From the NCBI GenBank assembly GCA_005787665.1, contig SYAB01000196.1, positions 1-5,989 of the forward strand: a DNA stretch of 5,989 nt, in the 5' to 3' direction. The first letter of the stretch is position 1, and every line of letters begins with the position of its first letter. The notes beneath the pieces were generated by a model. The model was not told where the DNA came from, searched no databases, and saw only the letters and a program-made list of their open reading frames with translations. Below are positions 3,043-5,989 of this stretch, in pieces. Source of the stretch: Actinomycetota bacterium. GTDB lineage: Bacteria; Actinomycetota; Actinomycetes; Mycobacteriales; Mycobacteriaceae. The position numbers and the translations under genes are program-made.

Positions 3043-5989
3043 GGATCGCCGCCTCGATCGCCCGGTGGATTCGCTGCTCGCTGACCGGGCGCGCGGTGCC
3101 CAGCTGCTGAGCCCACAGACTGACCCGGAACTCCTCGATCATCCAGGCGATGTCGCTGATGTCGGCCTCCCACGCCCGGACCGGGGAAATCGCCTGGAGG
3201 AGTTGGTCATAGGCCTGCTGCACCGACCGCACCCGCTGCATCCGGTCGAGATCGGCGGCGGGCGCGTGCGGCAGCCGGTCGAGCCGGCGGGCGATCGCCG
3301 TCAGATAGCGGCTCAGGTCCGCCAAGCGCCCGGCACCGACCGTGGCGATGAATCCGGGACCGAGGAGTCGCGCGATCTGGGCCTTGACATCCTCGACGGC
3401 GTCGGCGTGTGCCGGCGGCGGGTCCTCCGGCAGCACCAGTCGGACCTGCTGCAGCGCATTCAGCACGGCCTCGACCCGGGTCAGGATGTCCGCGGAGGCC
3501 TGCGGCAGGGCGGCGGCGACCCGCTGGCGCAGCGCGCCGAACTCGGCGCGGGTCCACACCGGTACCGGTGCCAGCACATCGGTGGCCGCGTCAGCGCAGT
3601 CCTCCAGCAGTGCGCCCAGCGAGCCGTCCGGATTGCTCCCCAGGGTCAGGCGCCGGCGAGGGTCGAGGTGCTTCTCCAGGGACTTCACCGGGGACGGGGT
3701 GCACAGGCGCAACAGCCGGCGCTGGCCGGCCGGAGCGGCGGCGTCCCGTTCGCCGGCGGTGGCGAACACCCGGATCTCCACCTCGCTACCGGCATCGACG
3801 AACCCGGGATAGCCTCGGACACCACCGCTTTCGACGGTGGCCGGCAACCGCTCCAGATCCTCCGGCCAGCCCCGGATCCCCCGCCGCTGCAGCCCGGGTG
3901 GCGCGACGTCGGCCACGGCCCGCCGGGTCTGCCCGGAGAGCCGCGCCTGAATCTCGTCGAGATCCTTCCCCCGCGCCAGTTCCACACCGTCGGCATCCTC
4001 CACGGCGAAGGTCACCCGCAGGTGGGCCGGCAGCTTGTCGAGGTCGAACGCCGAGATCGGGACCAGCACCCCGCTGCGGCGGTGCAGTTCGCGCTGCAGT
4101 GCCTCCAGGATCGGCTCGTTGCCGGGCTGCAGTTCGGCGAGCACCGCGCGCGCGGTGTCGGGGGCGGGAACGAAGTTGCGGCGCAGGTCTTTCGGCAGTG
4201 ACCGAATCAACGCGGTGACCAACTCCTCCCGCAGGGCCGGCACCTGCCAACCGAACTGCGCGCCACCGAGGCGGGCCAGGACCGCGATCGGCACATGGAC
4301 GGTCACCCCGTCATCGGCGGACCCCGGCTCGAATCGGTACGTCAGCGGGAGCGCAAGATCCTCGGCCCGCCAATGATCCGGGCGATCGGCATCGGCGTCG
4401 GGCACCCGCAGCAGATCCTCGCGGGTCATCGTCAGCAAATCCGGTGTGCGGCGGCGTTGTTGGCGCCACCAGCCGTCGAAGTGCCGGCTCGACACCACCT
4501 CCGGCGGGATCCGCGCGTCGTAGAACGCGTGGATCTCGTCGTCATCGGCCAGCAGGTCCCGCCGCCGCGCGCGCTCCTCCAGTTCGGCCAGTTCGCCTCG
4601 TAATCGGGCGTTGTCGGCGAAGAAGTGGTGCCGGGTCTGCCAATCGCCCTCGACCAGGGCGTGCCGGATGAACAGCTCCCGGGCCAGTTCGGGGTCCACG
4701 TTCGCGTATCCCGTCCGCCGGCGAGCCGCGAGCACCAGACCGAAGAGCGTCACCCGCTCGTAGGCCAGCACCGTGCCCCGCGCGGCGTCCCAATGCGGCT
4801 CGCTGTAACTGCGTTGCAGCAGATGCCCGGCGACGCGTTCGACGGTCTCCGGATCGACCCGGGCCGCCGTTCTCCCGTACAGCCGGCCCGTCTCGACCAG
4901 ATCGGCCACCACCACCCAGCGAGGTGGTCGCCTGCTCAGTACCGATCCCGGCGCCAGCACGAACCGGGCATTGCGCGCACCGGTGTAGTCCCGGGACTCC
5001 CCGTCACGCACACCGATGTGTGACAGCAGGCCCGCCACCAGCGCGGCGTGCACCCGCACCGGATCGGCGGCCTGTTCGCCGGCGGCGGGTGCGACGACCC
5101 GAAGTCCGACGCCGGTGGCCAGGCCACGGAGTTGCCCGACCAGATCCTGCCATTCCCGGACTCGCAGGTGATGGAGGAATTCCTCCCGACACATTCGCCG
5201 GAATGCGTTGCCGGACATCGCTTTACGCTGGTCCTGGAGGTAACTCCACAGGTTCAGGTAGGACAGGAAGTCGGAGTTCGGGTCGGCGAAGCGAGCGTGC
5301 TGCTGGCGCGCGGCCTCCTCGCGGTCGGTGGGCCGCTCCCGCGGGTCGGGAATCGACAGGGCCGCGGCGAGTACCAGAACCTCGGGCAGACAGCCCTCGC
5401 TGTCGGCCTGCAGGATCATCCGGCCCAGCCGAGGATCCACCGGGAGCCGGGCCATCCGGCGGCCGATCTCGGTGATGGTTGCCGCGGCGTCGAACGCCCC
5501 GAGTTCCTGCAGCAGTTGCACACCGTCGTTGACGCTCCGCCGATCCGGCGGGTCCAGGAACGGGAAGCTCTGCACCTCCCCGAGCCCCAGAGCGGCCATC
5601 TGCAGGATCACCGCGGCCAGATTGGTGCGCAGGATCTCCGGATCGGTGTAGCGGGGACGGCTGTCGAAGTCCGCCTCGGAGTAGAGCCGGATGCACACCC
5701 CGGCGGCGGTCCGCCCCGACCGTCCCGCCCGCTGGGCCGCCGCGGCCTGTGAAATCGGCTCGATCGGCAAGCGCTGCACCTTGGTTCGCCGGCTGTAGCG
5801 CGAGATCCGCGCGGTGCCCGGGTCGATCACGTAGTGGATGCCCGGAACCGTCAGCGAGGTCTCAGCGACATTGGTGGCCAGCACCACCCGCCGGTTCAAC
5901 CGGCTCCGGTTCGGCGTGAACACCCGCTGCTGTTCGGCGGTGGCCAGCCGCGCGTACAGCGGCAGCACCTCCACCCCGGGCAGCGCCGC
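3011..5989 (-). CDS. hrpA: ATP-dependent RNA helicase HrpA (DEAH-box), C-terminal 992 residues
   Basis: The gene enters from the right edge with no start in the window; the five codons before the GTG at 5974 (AALPG) are in frame and read into VEVLPLYARL, so that GTG is an internal valine. The visible part starts in the second RecA domain. Motif V is ATNVAETSLTV (visible residues 38-48) and motif VI is QRAGRSGR (86-93), the arginine-finger motif. The ATP-binding GKT, DEAH and SAT motifs lie outside. The stretch VIDPGTARISRYSRRTKVQRLPIEPISQA is close to E. coli HrpA as I recall it. A helicase-associated HA2 region follows (about 145-290), then an OB-type region with VHAALVAGLLSHIG (about 305-400). 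The long DUF3418 region to the end is specific to HrpA. E. coli HrpA is about 1300 residues, so roughly 300 are missing. HrpA is reported to act on collided ribosomes and on mRNA processing in E. coli; the cellular role here is inferred. The frame is intact, with no frameshift. Confidence 0.95.
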   Translation of the reverse strand, partial: AALPGVEVLPLYARLATAEQQRVFTPNRSRLNRRVVLATNVAETSLTVPGIHYVIDPGTARISRYSRRTKVQRLPIEPISQAAAAQRAGRSGRTAAGVCIRLYSEADFDSRPRYTDPEILRTNLAAVILQMAALGLGEVQSFPFLDPPDRRSVNDGVQLLQELGAFDAAATITEIGRRMARLPVDPRLGRMILQADSEGCLPEVLVLAAALSIPDPRERPTDREEAARQQHARFADPNSDFLSYLNLWSYLQDQRKAMSGNAFRRMCREEFLHHLRVREWQDLVGQLRGLATGVGLRVVAPAAGEQAADPVRVHAALVAGLLSHIGVRDGESRDYTGARNARFVLAPGSVLSRRPPRWVVVADLVETGRLYGRTAARVDPETVERVAGHLLQRSYSEPHWDAARGTVLAYERVTLFGLVLAARRRTGYANVDPELARELFIRHALVEGDWQTRHHFFADNARLRGELAELEERARRRDLLADDDEIHAFYDARIPPEVVSSRHFDGWWRQQRRRTPDLLTMTREDLLRVPDADADRPDHWRAEDLALPLTYRFEPGSADDGVTVHVPIAVLARLGGAQFGWQVPALREELVTALIRSLPKDLRRNFVPAPDTARAVLAELQPGNEPILEALQRELHRRSGVLVPISAFDLDKLPAHLRVTFAVEDADGVELARGKDLDEIQARLSGQTRRAVADVAPPGLQRRGIRGWPEDLERLPATVESGGVRGYPGFVDAGSEVEIRVFATAGERDAAAPAGQRRLLRLCTPSPVKSLEKHLDPRRRLTLGSNPDGSLGALLEDCADAATDVLAPVPVWTRAEFGALRQRVAAALPQASADILTRVEAVLNALQQVRLVLPEDPPPAHADAVEDVKAQIARLLGPGFIATVGAGRLADLSRYLTAIARRLDRLPHAPAADLDRMQRVRSVQQAYDQLLQAISPVRAWEADISDIAWMIEEFRVSLWAQQLGTARPVSEQRIHRAIEAAILSSRRASSAR

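Noticed and set aside
3043..3100. Possible terminator hairpin after the SRPBCC gene
   Set aside because: The bases after the stop are helicase coding sequence, no stem of useful length followed by a T-run was found, and repeated CGATC words do not form a convincing hairpin.
3065..4218. Plus-strand open frames opposite hrpA (378 and 269 codons)
   Set aside because: They overlap a helicase frame with clear motifs, have Arg/Pro/Gly-rich translations without domain signatures, and no good Shine-Dalgarno sequence was noted.

Overview
The window is high-GC DNA with strongly G/C-biased third codon positions. It reads as an actinobacterial chromosome, most likely Mycobacteriaceae. That placement is an inference from three things: paired FadE-type acyl-CoA dehydrogenases, TANNNT -10 boxes placed for leaderless transcripts, and a small SRPBCC protein of a style common in mycobacteria. 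No species can be named from the sequence alone.

Layout, left to right. (1) Positions 1-156, minus strand: the first 52 codons of a multi-pass membrane protein that looks like the DUF1295 / steroid 5-alpha-reductase-like family; the rest lies off the left edge. (2) Positions 157-233: a 77-bp divergent intergenic region. It has a -10 box facing each way, each placed so that transcription would begin at or next to the start codon, and a perfect 10-bp palindrome next to the leftward -10 box. (3) Positions 234-3042, plus strand: a compact probable operon of three genes. These are two dissimilar acyl-CoA dehydrogenase subunits (8-nt overlap, strong Shine-Dalgarno) and, 18 nt downstream, a 150-aa SRPBCC (START/polyketide-cyclase-like) protein. 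(4) Positions 3011-5989, minus strand: the C-terminal three quarters of a large HrpA-type DEAH-box RNA helicase, whose start lies off the right edge. Its 3' end overlaps the 3' end of the SRPBCC gene by 32 bp in convergent orientation.

How the genes may work together. The first dehydrogenase keeps the flavin/substrate loop and a glutamate at the position used by isovaleryl-CoA dehydrogenase. The second lacks recognisable versions of these but keeps the C-terminal FGRxIGS and HGGIGFTWEH signatures. This is the pattern of the alpha2-beta2 acyl-CoA dehydrogenases known from actinobacterial steroid side-chain breakdown, so the two probably form one enzyme acting on a bulky acyl-CoA. The substrate cannot be read from the sequence. 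The SRPBCC protein could bind a hydrophobic ligand of the same pathway. The helicase is a separate RNA/ribosome-related gene, linked only by its overlapping 3' end.

I see no mobile element, CRISPR array, RNA gene or defence system. This is mostly an ordinary core-metabolism region; the more interesting points are its regulatory architecture and the division of labour between the two dehydrogenases.
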